This document shows, in pieces, positions 17,910 through 26,250 of a stretch of 44,963 nt of DNA. A model generated the notes under the pieces. That model did not search any database. It was not told the DNA's origin and worked only from the letters and a program-made list of their open reading frames with translations. Origin of the DNA: Anaerolineae bacterium. Its GTDB lineage: Bacteria; Chloroflexota; Anaerolineae; Aggregatilineales; JAFGMM01. The stretch spans positions 1-44,963 of the forward strand of contig JAFGMM010000153.1 in the NCBI GenBank assembly GCA_016927535.1, given 5' to 3'. A program made the position numbers and the translations under genes. Each line of letters opens with the position of its first letter. The stretch's first letter is position 1.

Positions 17910-17964
17910 ACACAAGACGCCCCACACACGCCGGCGCCGGCACGTGTGGGGCGTTCGCTTGTGT
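17910..17964. terminator. Long hairpin between convergent genes
   Basis: Arms ACACAAG and ACGCCCCACAC pair with GTGTGGGGCGT and CTTGTGT, with a three-base bulge. The loop itself contains the palindrome GCCGGCGCCGGC. It lies in the 218-bp gap between the methyltransferase (plus) and the GH43 gene (minus), where a two-way terminator is expected, but no long T-run is present. Confidence 0.5.
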
Positions 17965-18020
17965 CGCCACGCCGGCAGCGTCGTTTGCTGTTTACCACTA
18001 CCCGACGTCGCCTGTGTACA

Positions 18021-18896
18021 TTATGTCGGAGCTGGCGACAACTCGTTCTCCCGTAAGGGGACGAACTGCGGGCGCTCATCAGGCGATTGGTTGGGGCGAT
18101 GGAAAGCTAACCACGGCTGCCCCTCGAAGGTACGGAACACCATGCAGTGACCGCCATCTCCGGCATATAGCGGCTCAGGCACCTGTCGCCACGGGCCTAG
18201 AATTTCACCAGAAGCCGATCTTGCCACCCCGACACTATAACCACCCGTGCCGAAACTAGACCACAGCATGAACAGATCGCCGCTCGCCAAGCGATGCAGC
18301 CAGGGACCATCGGTAACATAGCCTTTTCTGCCCTTCGAGTTAAGCTCTTGAGTCCAGGGCGCCTCGGAAGCCCGGAACAACCGATATGGCTGCTCTATCG
18401 CCGACCTCAGATCCTCGCTCAAACGCAGGGCGCAGATCTCACCATCGCCTACCTGTATCCACTCGTGGCAGAAGACCATCCAGGGTTGGTCATCGGCATC
18501 CACGAACAATGTTCCATCCAGGCACTCCCAATCGTGAGGGGTAACCGGTCCATCACTGATTGGCAAGAAAAGTTCCTGCGGACCATCGGCTGCCAGAATT
18601 TGCGTCCCCCGGCAGACGCCTTCGGCCTTGAAGCTGGCAAACAAGTAGTAGCGTCCGCGGTAAACATGCACTTCGGGCGCCCAGAAGTTGCGGTCGGCCC
18701 AGAAGCCGGTTGGAGGCCGGAAGGTCGGAAAAGGGCCTTCCCAGCTTTGCAGATCAGGGCTGGTGTAATGATCGATACCCAACGCAGAATTTGTCCAGGC
18801 CTGCGGGCCGATGGTGCCGTATAGATAATATTGCTTTTCCGGCATGACCGGCAGCACGAATGGGTCACGGATATGGATGTCGGTGTTCTTCAGCAT
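18021..18896 (-). CDS. GH43-family glycoside hydrolase (locus 2)
   Basis: Predicted five-bladed beta-propeller hydrolase acting on arabinose- or xylose-containing glycans, with no signal peptide, so probably intracellular. Catalytic-type positions are Asp11 (HIRDPFVLP) and Asp127 (ECLDGTLFVD). Where many GH43 enzymes have the acid Glu, the segment here reads YVTDGPWLHR (Asp196). LFMLWSSFGTGGYSVGVARS and DGGHCMVFRTF are typical of one GH43 branch. The ATG at 18896 has CCGGAGCG upstream; the longer frame is not used. About 291 residues, last gene of the operon with importer 2. Confidence 0.85.
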   Translation of the reverse strand: MLKNTDIHIRDPFVLPVMPEKQYYLYGTIGPQAWTNSALGIDHYTSPDLQSWEGPFPTFRPPTGFWADRNFWAPEVHVYRGRYYLFASFKAEGVCRGTQILAADGPQELFLPISDGPVTPHDWECLDGTLFVDADDQPWMVFCHEWIQVGDGEICALRLSEDLRSAIEQPYRLFRASEAPWTQELNSKGRKGYVTDGPWLHRLASGDLFMLWSSFGTGGYSVGVARSASGEILGPWRQVPEPLYAGDGGHCMVFRTFEGQPWLAFHRPNQSPDERPQFVPLRENELSPAPT

Positions 18897-19013
18897 GGTT
18901 CGCTCCGGAAAGTGTAAGAAGCGAGCAGTTGCCTCCCGCGTACTCACCGGCTTGTTTCGGGCCAGGAGGCGACACGGCAAAAGTCACCCTGTAAGAGACG
19001 GTGGATGGTCCGG

Positions 19014-19904
19014 TTAGCCTTTGACTGCGCCAGCCGTCAACCCAGAGGTGAGAAAACGTTCAAAGAACAAGTATAGCAAAATGACCGGTACGGTGATGAT
19101 GAGTGAGCCGGCCATCAAATAGGTAATGGGAACTTCTTGCGCTTTGTTTAGCTGCTGCAAGCCGATGGGCAGTGTCCAGCTTTCAGGCGTGCTTTGCAAG
19201 AAAAGCAGTGCGAACAAGAATTCATTCCAGGCAATCATAAAGACATACAGCGCCACGGTAACAATCGCCGGGATAGAGAGCGGAATGGTGACGCGCCACA
19301 CGGTTTGCAGGCGTGTACAACCGTCGATTAACGCAGCTTCTTCCAAATCGACCGGAATGGTCGTGAAATAACTACGCAGCATATAGAGCGATACCGGCAA
19401 GGTTTGCGACATGTACACGACGATGACGCCGAACAACTGGCCCCGCAGCCCAAGCCGGGTATAGATGACAAAGAGTGGGATAGCCAACACGATGGCCGGG
19501 AACATGTAAATAAGCAATATGCCCCAACTCATGGCTGCTTTTAGCTTAAAGTCGAGACGGGTTACCGCATAGGCAGCCGGCACCGCCATCAGCAGCGTGA
19601 GTAAAACCGTGACAACCGATATGACAAGGCTGTTGCCGACATAGATTTTGAAGCTGTAGTCTTCCCATATCGCCGCCAGGGTATCGGGAATTGTAGCAAG
19701 TTGGTCGCCGTCAGGGAGCAACTGCGTGGGATTTTGCAAGACATCGGCAAAGGGGCGCGCGGCGAGATTGAGCATCCAGTAAAAGGGGAAAACCGTAATC
19801 ACCAGGAAGAACACGATCAATATCCATTTGACGACGCGCCCTACTGCAAGCTCGAATTCCTCCCGGCTCATACCGGTCGGCGCTTGTTGTGATTGTGCTG
19901 TCAT
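19014..19904 (-). CDS. CUT1 sugar ABC transporter permease (MalG-like, locus 2)
   Basis: Membrane subunit of importer 2 with six predicted segments and the EAA loop EEAALIDGCTRLQTVWRVTIP. The ATG at 19904 starts four bases after the stop of the upstream permease, with GAGGTATAGG as ribosome site, so translation is closely coupled. About 296 residues, with a cytoplasmic N-terminal arm of about 30 residues. Confidence 0.92.
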   Translation of the reverse strand: MTAQSQQAPTGMSREEFELAVGRVVKWILIVFFLVITVFPFYWMLNLAARPFADVLQNPTQLLPDGDQLATIPDTLAAIWEDYSFKIYVGNSLVISVVTVLLTLLMAVPAAYAVTRLDFKLKAAMSWGILLIYMFPAIVLAIPLFVIYTRLGLRGQLFGVIVVYMSQTLPVSLYMLRSYFTTIPVDLEEAALIDGCTRLQTVWRVTIPLSIPAIVTVALYVFMIAWNEFLFALLFLQSTPESWTLPIGLQQLNKAQEVPITYLMAGSLIITVPVILLYLFFERFLTSGLTAGAVKG

Positions 19905-19908
19905 GGGC

Positions 19909-21090
19909 CTATACCTCTTCTGCAACCAGGAACCAGCGGAAGTAAATAGCGACGACGCCAAACAGAATGACGGCCATCACAATCGCGGTTGCCGACGCGG
20001 TGCCGACATTTTGGCGAGAGAACAGCCAATTATAAATCTGCACCGGAACAACCTCGGTGCCGGCGACGCCCCCGGTGAGCAAGAACACATCGTCAAATTT
20101 GTTGAAGGTCCAGATAAAACGCAGCAAAAACAAGGTGCCGAACACGGCGCGCAGCTGTGGCAATGTAATAAACCAGAGCCGCTCGCTCGGCGCAGCCCCG
20201 TCTACCTTTGCTGCCTCGTACATGTCGTCGGGGATGGCTTGAATGCGCGCCAAGATGAACAGAAACGAAAAGGGGAAATAGCGCCAGCCCTGGAATAAAA
20301 TAATCATCAACAGCGCCCAGCCCGGCGTAGTGAGAAAGTCGACGCGGGTGCCGCCCAGGCTGGCGACGATCTCGTTGATGAAACCGAAGCGCGAGTTTAG
20401 AAGCATTTCCCAGATGAACGCGAGCGAAATCACCGGGGCAATGTAGGGGAAGAGCATAAATCCCCTAAAGATGCCGCGCCCCGGAAACGAATCTTTTGCC
20501 ACCAGCGCGGCGACCAGGCCTAGAAAGATTGCCAACACGCTGCCGAAGAAAGTGTAGACGAGGGTGGTCAGCATGATGTCCCAGAACTGCCCGCCGCGTG
20601 TGCTGAAAACCCGGTCGAAGTTGTCGAGCGTCAGGCCCTCTAAGCTAAAGATGCTGGCATCTGCCAGGTCGCGCATTTTGATCGGGCGCAGCGAGAACAC
20701 CAGGTTCCAGATCGTAGGAAAGATGATGATGGCGAAGACGATGAGAAATGTGGGCAGCAGTAACCCATAGGCAAGGTCGGCAATACGCTGCTGGAGGCTC
20801 ACCGTGACATTGTGTGTGCCGCGCGGCATGGTGGCGGCGAGCAACAGCGTGATAAGCCACATGACCGCTGTGGTGTTGACGATAAGCTGCGTGTTGAGTT
20901 CGGCGCTGAAGGCGGCAAGCGCCCACCCTATCACAACGCCGGACACTACACCCAGGCTTGCCCCTGTGCGCGGGTTGCGGTTGTTGGCGTAAAACAGGTA
21001 GAAACCCGGCAACGCTCCCAGGACGGCCCACAGCAGCACATAGGCCACTAATTCCATCAAGCTGAAATTCAATATAATCGGGTCAGGCAT
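19909..21090 (-). CDS. CUT1 permease (MalF-like, locus 2) with extra N-terminal membrane segments
   Basis: Membrane subunit of importer 2 with the EAA loop YEAAKVDGAAPSERLWFITLP. At 393 residues it is about 90 longer than the locus 1 homologue. The extra N-terminus holds about three hydrophobic segments (ELVAYVLLWAVLGALPGF, SGVVIGWALAAF, VMWLITLLLAATM) before the usual core starts near residue 105. MalF of enterobacteria also has added N-terminal helices, so this is not unique. GGGGGG precedes the ATG. Confidence 0.92.
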   Translation of the reverse strand: MPDPIILNFSLMELVAYVLLWAVLGALPGFYLFYANNRNPRTGASLGVVSGVVIGWALAAFSAELNTQLIVNTTAVMWLITLLLAATMPRGTHNVTVSLQQRIADLAYGLLLPTFLIVFAIIIFPTIWNLVFSLRPIKMRDLADASIFSLEGLTLDNFDRVFSTRGGQFWDIMLTTLVYTFFGSVLAIFLGLVAALVAKDSFPGRGIFRGFMLFPYIAPVISLAFIWEMLLNSRFGFINEIVASLGGTRVDFLTTPGWALLMIILFQGWRYFPFSFLFILARIQAIPDDMYEAAKVDGAAPSERLWFITLPQLRAVFGTLFLLRFIWTFNKFDDVFLLTGGVAGTEVVPVQIYNWLFSRQNVGTASATAIVMAVILFGVVAIYFRWFLVAEEV

Positions 21091-21143
21091 TGTGTCCCCC
21101 CTAAGTCCAAAACCTGCGATTTGAGTATTGAATTGAGCAGCAA

Positions 21144-21166
21144 GAGCCGGGCTGTGTGCCCGGCTC
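21144..21166 (-). other. Perfect intercistronic hairpin after the binding-protein gene (locus 2)
   Basis: GAGCCGGGC pairs with GCCCGGCTC (9 bp) around a five-base loop, 24 bp past the binding-protein stop and before the MalF-like gene. Same place and type as the hairpin at 12501-12529 in locus 1, though unrelated in sequence. Confidence 0.7.
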
Positions 21167-21189
21167 CATTGTGTTATCGCAACAGAGAG

Positions 21190-22572
21190 TTACTCTTCCG
21201 TCAGCGCCGCCTGGATTTCTTCAACCCATGCCTGGATCTCTGCTGCGGCTTCTTCCGCCGTCATCGCGCCGTCGATGACCTGGCGCAAGTTGATCGGGAC
21301 GGGCAGTTCGGTGTAAACACCGCTGACCAATTCGCCCTGGCCCTGCGCGAAGCCCCAGCGATCAAAGCCGGTTGCGCCGGCGATGAGCGTTTCGAGCGTT
21401 TCGGCGCTGTAGAAGTCGCTCAGCGGCGCACGGCGGTCAACGCCGATGTCTAGCTGGCTCCAGCCGTCGATAAACGACGTCGGCGCGTCGGGCGTGCCCT
21501 GGCGCATGGGGAACTTGCCTTCGGGCGCTACCGCCAGCCAGTCGAGGTAGCCATCGCTGAGCCAGAATTCGACAAACTGGATCGCGGCTTCGGTGTTGGC
21601 GCTCGTAGTGATGCCCAGGTTGCTGACCTGCCCGTACTGGGCGGGATCGCCCCCGCTGGGGCCGACGAAGGCCGGCACAATCGCGCTGTTCTTAGCCAGG
21701 AATGCGATGTCGCCTTCGCATTCGGGGCAGTTCGGCAGCGCCGCATCGCGCAACCCGGCCATTTCGTCGAGGATGAACGGCGACCACACGATCATCGCGG
21801 CTTGCCCGGCGAAGTAGGTCGCGCGGGTGCAAACCACGCCACAGGCCCCTGGAGGGCCGTAGTTCGCCAACAGGTTGCCGTAGAAGTCGAGCGCCTCAAT
21901 CATCTCGGGCGTGTTGAGCGTAACATTACCATCATCATCGGTGAGCTGCACGCCGTTGGCAAGCGCGAAGTGCTCGAAGGTCTGCTGCATAAACACTTCG
22001 CTGCCGTCGGTGGCGGCGGTGATGCCGTAGAAGTTGTTGTCGGGGTCATTGAGCGCGGCGGCGGCGGCCTCGATGGCCGCAAAGGTCGTCGGAGCCTCCA
22101 GGCCGTTGGCCGCGAAGAGGTCGGCGCGGTAGATAAGTAGTTGCCCCCAGCCGTCGGTAGGCACGGCGGCATACAAACCATCCCCGGCGGCGACGAGGTT
22201 CAGCCCGCCGAAGGTTTCCTCGCCCAGGTCGCCAATCACGGTAGTAGCAGCCTCGGCATCCAAAATGCCCTGTGCATGCCACGCGGCGGTAAAGTCAACC
22301 GGATGGAAGATGACGTCGGGCAGCGTGCCGGCGGCGAAGTTGGCCGCCATCAAGCTATCTAGGGTGTTCTCGTCGGTGAGCACCAGTTGTACGTTAATAC
22401 CGGTGGCCTCGGTGAATTTGGCAATGATGGCCTGGGTCTTTTCGGCACGGGAGGGTTGGGTCTCGGTGCTCCAAAATTGAATGGTTACAGTGTCTTGGGC
22501 GCTAACCGTGCCCACAGAGACCGTAACCAACAGCGCTGCAAGCAGCAAGGTAAACAAATTGCGCGTTTTCAC
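21190..22572 (-). CDS. CUT1 extracellular sugar-binding protein (SBP family 1, locus 2)
   Basis: Receptor of importer 2. GTG start at 22572 with AGGAGGAGAAAGG upstream. The signal peptide MKTRNLFTLLLAALLVTVSV ends near TVSAQ. The family core starts VTIQFWSTETQPSRAEKTQA and includes LYAAVPTDGWGQLLIYRADL and FAGQAAMIVWSPFI. 460 residues. It follows the lacI-type gene on the same strand after 123 bp. Ligand unknown; the GH43 gene at the operon end suggests an arabinose- or xylose-containing oligosaccharide. Confidence 0.92.
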   Translation of the reverse strand: MKTRNLFTLLLAALLVTVSVGTVSAQDTVTIQFWSTETQPSRAEKTQAIIAKFTEATGINVQLVLTDENTLDSLMAANFAAGTLPDVIFHPVDFTAAWHAQGILDAEAATTVIGDLGEETFGGLNLVAAGDGLYAAVPTDGWGQLLIYRADLFAANGLEAPTTFAAIEAAAAALNDPDNNFYGITAATDGSEVFMQQTFEHFALANGVQLTDDDGNVTLNTPEMIEALDFYGNLLANYGPPGACGVVCTRATYFAGQAAMIVWSPFILDEMAGLRDAALPNCPECEGDIAFLAKNSAIVPAFVGPSGGDPAQYGQVSNLGITTSANTEAAIQFVEFWLSDGYLDWLAVAPEGKFPMRQGTPDAPTSFIDGWSQLDIGVDRRAPLSDFYSAETLETLIAGATGFDRWGFAQGQGELVSGVYTELPVPINLRQVIDGAMTAEEAAAEIQAWVEEIQAALTEE

Positions 22573-22695
22573 GCCTTTCTCCTCCTAGATTTAAGCGAAT
22601 TCAATTTTTCAAGTTGATTTGAACTGATGCGGTTGGACAGTGTGCGATTCGCCCTCCTTTCGGCTGTGCAAGCGGTTTACCGGGCAGCAGCCCTA

Positions 22696-23700
22696 CTATC
22701 CAGTCGATTTGCGGATAATCAATTCTGGCTCTAACAGAACCTGGATTTCCGAGAGCGGGATGCCCTGGATGATGTTTATCAACATATCACATGTCTGGCG
22801 ACCTATGTCGTAGATGGGCTGGCGCAGCGTGGTTAACGGTGGGTGGGCGTACTCGGCGTCGGGCACATCATCGAAGCCGCCGACAGCGATGTCTTTTCCG
22901 ACAACAAATCCACGCTCTCGGACGGTGCTCATCGCACCCAAAGCCATCGTATCGTTGCCGGCAAGGATGGCAGTGAGCGGCGGGTCGATCCCCAACAGGT
23001 ACACGGCGCCGGCGGCGCCGCTTTGCTGGGTCAGATCACCGTAGATGACCAGCGCAGCGTCATAGGGAATACCGTTCATCTTTAGAGCCGTGGCATAGCC
23101 CGCGATACGATGCTGCGAGAAGTTCAATTCGGGCGGCGGCGCGATGTACCCAATACGGCGGTGTCCCAGGTCAACGAGATGTTGAACCATTTTTTGCATC
23201 CCCACCTCGCCGTCTACATCGACATATGGAAAGTCTTGCGCTTCGTCGCAGCGCCCAAAGGCGACAAATGGCATGCCGGTCTCTTGCAGGTGATAAATAC
23301 GCACATCGTTTTGGCGAGTGCGCACGACGATTAAACCATCGACGCGCCCGCTTTCCATGCGACGATAGGCGTCGATTTCGTTAGGGCCAGGCGCCTGTGT
23401 GCCGACAAGCAGATCAAATTGGCGTTCGGCAGACTGGTTGCCGATGCCGGCCAACAGTTCGCTGAAAAATGGGTCAGAGAAGCGCGGTCCAAAAGTTGGA
23501 ATAATCAAGCCAATCGTGTTTGCACGTAGGCGTTTGAGACGCTGCGCCGCCGCATTGGGTTGATATCCTAATGCCTGGGCAGTCTCTAGAATCAGTTGGC
23601 GTGTGCTCTCTGCCACGTCGTCATACCCACCTAAAGCACGGGACACGGTCGTGATCGAAAAACCCGTTTTTTGCGCGATGGTCTTCAAGGTTACTGGCAT
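22696..23700 (-). CDS. LacI-family transcriptional regulator (locus 2)
   Basis: DNA-binding regulator starting MPVTLKTIAQKTGFSITTVSRALGGY (helix-turn-helix) and continuing into the sugar-sensing domain (TIGLIIPTFGPRFSDPFFSE, VGGFDDVPDAEYAHPPLTTL). The ATG at 23700 is preferred because the frame upstream, open to 23769, runs through two clear operators. About 334 residues. It heads a five-gene minus-strand series with importer 2 and GH43. The operators directly upstream indicate autoregulation. Confidence 0.93.
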   Translation of the reverse strand: MPVTLKTIAQKTGFSITTVSRALGGYDDVAESTRQLILETAQALGYQPNAAAQRLKRLRANTIGLIIPTFGPRFSDPFFSELLAGIGNQSAERQFDLLVGTQAPGPNEIDAYRRMESGRVDGLIVVRTRQNDVRIYHLQETGMPFVAFGRCDEAQDFPYVDVDGEVGMQKMVQHLVDLGHRRIGYIAPPPELNFSQHRIAGYATALKMNGIPYDAALVIYGDLTQQSGAAGAVYLLGIDPPLTAILAGNDTMALGAMSTVRERGFVVGKDIAVGGFDDVPDAEYAHPPLTTLRQPIYDIGRQTCDMLINIIQGIPLSEIQVLLEPELIIRKSTG

Positions 23701-23733
23701 ACGTGCAGACCACTTTGTTAGCTTTGGATGGTA

Positions 23734-23747
23734 CCGAAACGTTTTGG
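23734..23747. promoter_or_regulatory. LacI-type operator O1
   Basis: CCGAAACGTTTTGG, a near-perfect palindrome with the central CG typical of LacI-family sites, 34-47 bp upstream of the lacI-type start. Differs from perfect symmetry at one pair. Confidence 0.8.
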
Positions 23748-23765
23748 AACTAGCTCTAGAGTAAT

Positions 23766-23779
23766 CCAAAACGTTTTGA
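23766..23779. promoter_or_regulatory. LacI-type operator O2
   Basis: CCAAAACGTTTTGA, near-perfect palindrome of the same consensus as O1. The centres are 32 bp apart, about three helical turns, so two dimers would sit on one face of the DNA. It lies in the divergent gap with the uxaA-like gene and may control both directions. Confidence 0.8.
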
Positions 23780-23946
23780 ATGTCAAGTAAGTTGAAAAAA
23801 CCGGGTTAGCCGTTTCCCGGACTTCGCACCGTTACAGTTTTTGTATTCGTTCGTTTTTGCTCAGTTGCGGATGAGCAGATACGATATGGACGAGTTAGGC
23901 GAATGGCTACAGATGTTTCTCTGACTTAATCTGGAGAGCAAAACCC

Positions 23947-25461
23947 ATGCCGGACAAAATCCCCGCCATCCAAACCCACCCAAACGACGACGTGATTATC
24001 TTGCTCGAAGACGCGCGCGCTGGCGACATTGCCGTGACGCGCGCCGGCATCGAACAGCCGCTCAATGCCGGCATCCCGCGCGGTCACAAAGCTGCGGTCA
24101 GGGCCATCGCGCCGGGGCAGCCGGTGCGCCGCTACGGGCAGATCATCGGCTTCGCGTGCACGGCCATCATGCCCGGCGACCACGTGCATACCCACAACAT
24201 CGACGTCGGCGAACTGGCGAAAGATTACGCTTTCGGCATCGATGCGCGCCCGCTCGCGCCCGCCGCCGCGCCGCGCGTCTTTATGGGCTATGCGCGCCCA
24301 GATGGTCGCGTGGGTACACGCAATACCGTTCTCGTCATCGCCGTATCGAACTGCGCCGCGTCGGTTGCGCGCCAGATCGCGGCGGCGTTCGACGACGAGG
24401 CGCTAAGAGATTACCCGAACATCGACGCGGTAGCGCCGCTCGTCCACTGGACCGGGTGCAGCATCGGCGGCGAGTCGGTGACGATCCTCCGGCGCACCCT
24501 CGGCGGCTTTGCGCGGCATCCCAACGTCGGCGCTTACCTGCTGGTGGGTCTGGGCTGTGAGGTCTGCCAGGTGAGCGAGTTGGTCACCGACCAGGGGCTT
24601 GAAGGCGCGCCGTCCGTCGTGATTCAAGACGCCGGCGGCGTGCGGCCGGCGGTCGAGGCCGGCATCCGGGCTGTACGCCGGCTGCTGCCGCAAGTAGATG
24701 CGAACCGCCGCACCGAGCAGCCGGTATCTAAACTTACGGTAGCGCTGGAATGCGGCGGCAGCGACGCTTACTCCGGGCTGACGGCAAACCCGGCGGCGGG
24801 CGCGGCGGCGGATCTCGTCGTCCGGCAGGGCGGCGCGGCGGTCTTCAGCGAGACGCCCGAAATCTACGGCGCCGAACACCTGCTCACACGCCGCGCCGTC
24901 TCGGAGGCGGTCGGGCGGGCGCTGGTCGAGCGGGTCCGGTGGTGGGAAGACTACACCGCGCGAGGCCAGGTCAGCATCAACGCCAACCCCTCGCCGGGCA
25001 ATAAGGCCGGCGGCCTGACCACCATCTACGAGAAGTCGCTCGGCGCGGTGAGCAAAGCCGGCAGTGCGCCACTCATGGCGGTGTACCAGTACGCCGAACC
25101 GATCCAAACGCGCGGACTCTGCTTCATGGACACGCCCGGCAACGACGCGCTCTCGACGGTTGGGATGGTCGCCGGCGGCGCGAACCTCATTGTCTTCACC
25201 ACGGGACGCGGGTCGGTGTTCGGCTTACAGCCAGTCCCGACCGTCAAAGTCGCCACCAACACGCCGCTCTACGCGCGTATGCCGGGCGACATGGACATCG
25301 ATGCCGGGCGCGTGATATCGGAGGGCGTGTCGATTGAAGCGATGGGCGCGGAATTGTTCGAGAAGATGCTGGCGGTCGCGTCGGGCGAGCGCAGCAAGGG
25401 CGAACTTGCCGGCGTGGGCAAAGAGGAATTCGTGCCCTGGATACCCGGCGCGCTGCTTTAG
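23947..25461 (+). CDS. uxaA: UxaA-family altronate/galactarate dehydratase
   Basis: Hexonate dehydratase of the UxaA/GarD family, giving 2-keto-3-deoxy sugar acids in uronic acid breakdown. An N-terminal SAF domain (about residues 8-90, VIILLEDARAGDIAV...GFACTAIMPGDHVHTHN) is followed by the large C-terminal dehydratase domain (GYARPDGRVGTRN, VHWTGCS, VALECGGSDAYSGLTANPA). 504 residues, full length. Conserved Cys and His residues (HWTGCS, LGCEVCQVS) could hold the metal or cluster of the family. It is divergent from the LacI/importer-2 operon and shares its operator region. Altronate versus another hexonate cannot be separated by sequence alone. Confidence 0.88.
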   Translation: MPDKIPAIQTHPNDDVIILLEDARAGDIAVTRAGIEQPLNAGIPRGHKAAVRAIAPGQPVRRYGQIIGFACTAIMPGDHVHTHNIDVGELAKDYAFGIDARPLAPAAAPRVFMGYARPDGRVGTRNTVLVIAVSNCAASVARQIAAAFDDEALRDYPNIDAVAPLVHWTGCSIGGESVTILRRTLGGFARHPNVGAYLLVGLGCEVCQVSELVTDQGLEGAPSVVIQDAGGVRPAVEAGIRAVRRLLPQVDANRRTEQPVSKLTVALECGGSDAYSGLTANPAAGAAADLVVRQGGAAVFSETPEIYGAEHLLTRRAVSEAVGRALVERVRWWEDYTARGQVSINANPSPGNKAGGLTTIYEKSLGAVSKAGSAPLMAVYQYAEPIQTRGLCFMDTPGNDALSTVGMVAGGANLIVFTTGRGSVFGLQPVPTVKVATNTPLYARMPGDMDIDAGRVISEGVSIEAMGAELFEKMLAVASGERSKGELAGVGKEEFVPWIPGALL

Positions 25462-25563
25462 CTTTAATAGAAATGCTGTGCCTTTGTCAAGGCTGAGATA
25501 CTGGTCCATAATCAACTCCCGCCTTGCGGGATGTTACCGGCTCGCGGCCCAAGAGGAAATCCC

Positions 25564-26250
25564 GTGACCGAGATCCTGGTCGTCGATGACGAAGAATCGA
25601 TCCGCAACGTGGTGAAGGCCTATCTTGAGGCCGACGGATTCACCGTTCACGTAGCCGATAATGGCGCGCAAGCCCTGGCATTATATCGTCGCTACCATCC
25701 ATGCTTGGTCGTGCTCGATATCATGCTGCCGGGGATAGACGGCCTTGAGGTGCTGCAACAGATTCGCCGCGAATCTAACGCCTACGTGCTGCTCCTCACC
25801 GCCAAATCGGAAGAGATGGATCGTATTGTGGGATTGACCGTCGGCGCCGATGACTACGTGACTAAACCGTTCAGCCCGCGTGAGTTGGTCGCGCGCATCA
25901 AAGCCATCTTGCGGCGCGGGCGTGTGATATCAGAAGAAGAACCGGTGATCGTGTTTAACGATCTTCGTATCGATACCAACCGGTTTGAAGTGTGGCGCGG
26001 CGATAGCCCAATTGAACTCACCGCGTTGGAGTTCAAAATCCTGGCGGCCCTGGCTCGTTCGTCCGGTATCGTTCTCAGCCGCGAGCGGCTCATCGAGTTA
26101 GTCTGGGGCTACGATTCCTTTTTGGATGCGCGCAGCGTCGATGTTTATATTCGCCGCATCCGTCAGAAATTAGAGGTTGATCCGGCGGACCCGCAGCTCA
26201 TCCTCACAGTACGCGGGGTGGGCTACAAGTTTGGAGAGGCGCGATCATGA
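25564..26250 (+). CDS. OmpR-family response regulator
   Basis: Receiver plus winged-helix DNA-binding regulator. The receiver starts TEILVVDDEES with phospho-acceptor Asp52 (LVVLDIMLPG), Thr in LLLTAK and Lys in YVTKPF; the output domain includes ELTALEFKILAALA and RSVDVYIRRIRQKLE. The GTG at 25564 after AGAGGAAA is the likely start. Its TGA overlaps the ATG of the kinase gene by four bases, so the pair is co-translated. About 228 residues. The target genes are not shown. Confidence 0.94.
   Translation: MTEILVVDDEESIRNVVKAYLEADGFTVHVADNGAQALALYRRYHPCLVVLDIMLPGIDGLEVLQQIRRESNAYVLLLTAKSEEMDRIVGLTVGADDYVTKPFSPRELVARIKAILRRGRVISEEEPVIVFNDLRIDTNRFEVWRGDSPIELTALEFKILAALARSSGIVLSRERLIELVWGYDSFLDARSVDVYIRRIRQKLEVDPADPQLILTVRGVGYKFGEARS

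Noticed and set aside
24403-25107. Minus-strand 234-codon frame opposite the uxaA-like gene
   Set aside because: Antisense shadow of a full-length, well-conserved enzyme.
25518-25530. Small CCCGC/GCGGG hairpin before the response regulator
   Set aside because: Only 5 bp with a three-base loop and no T-run; too weak to call a terminator.
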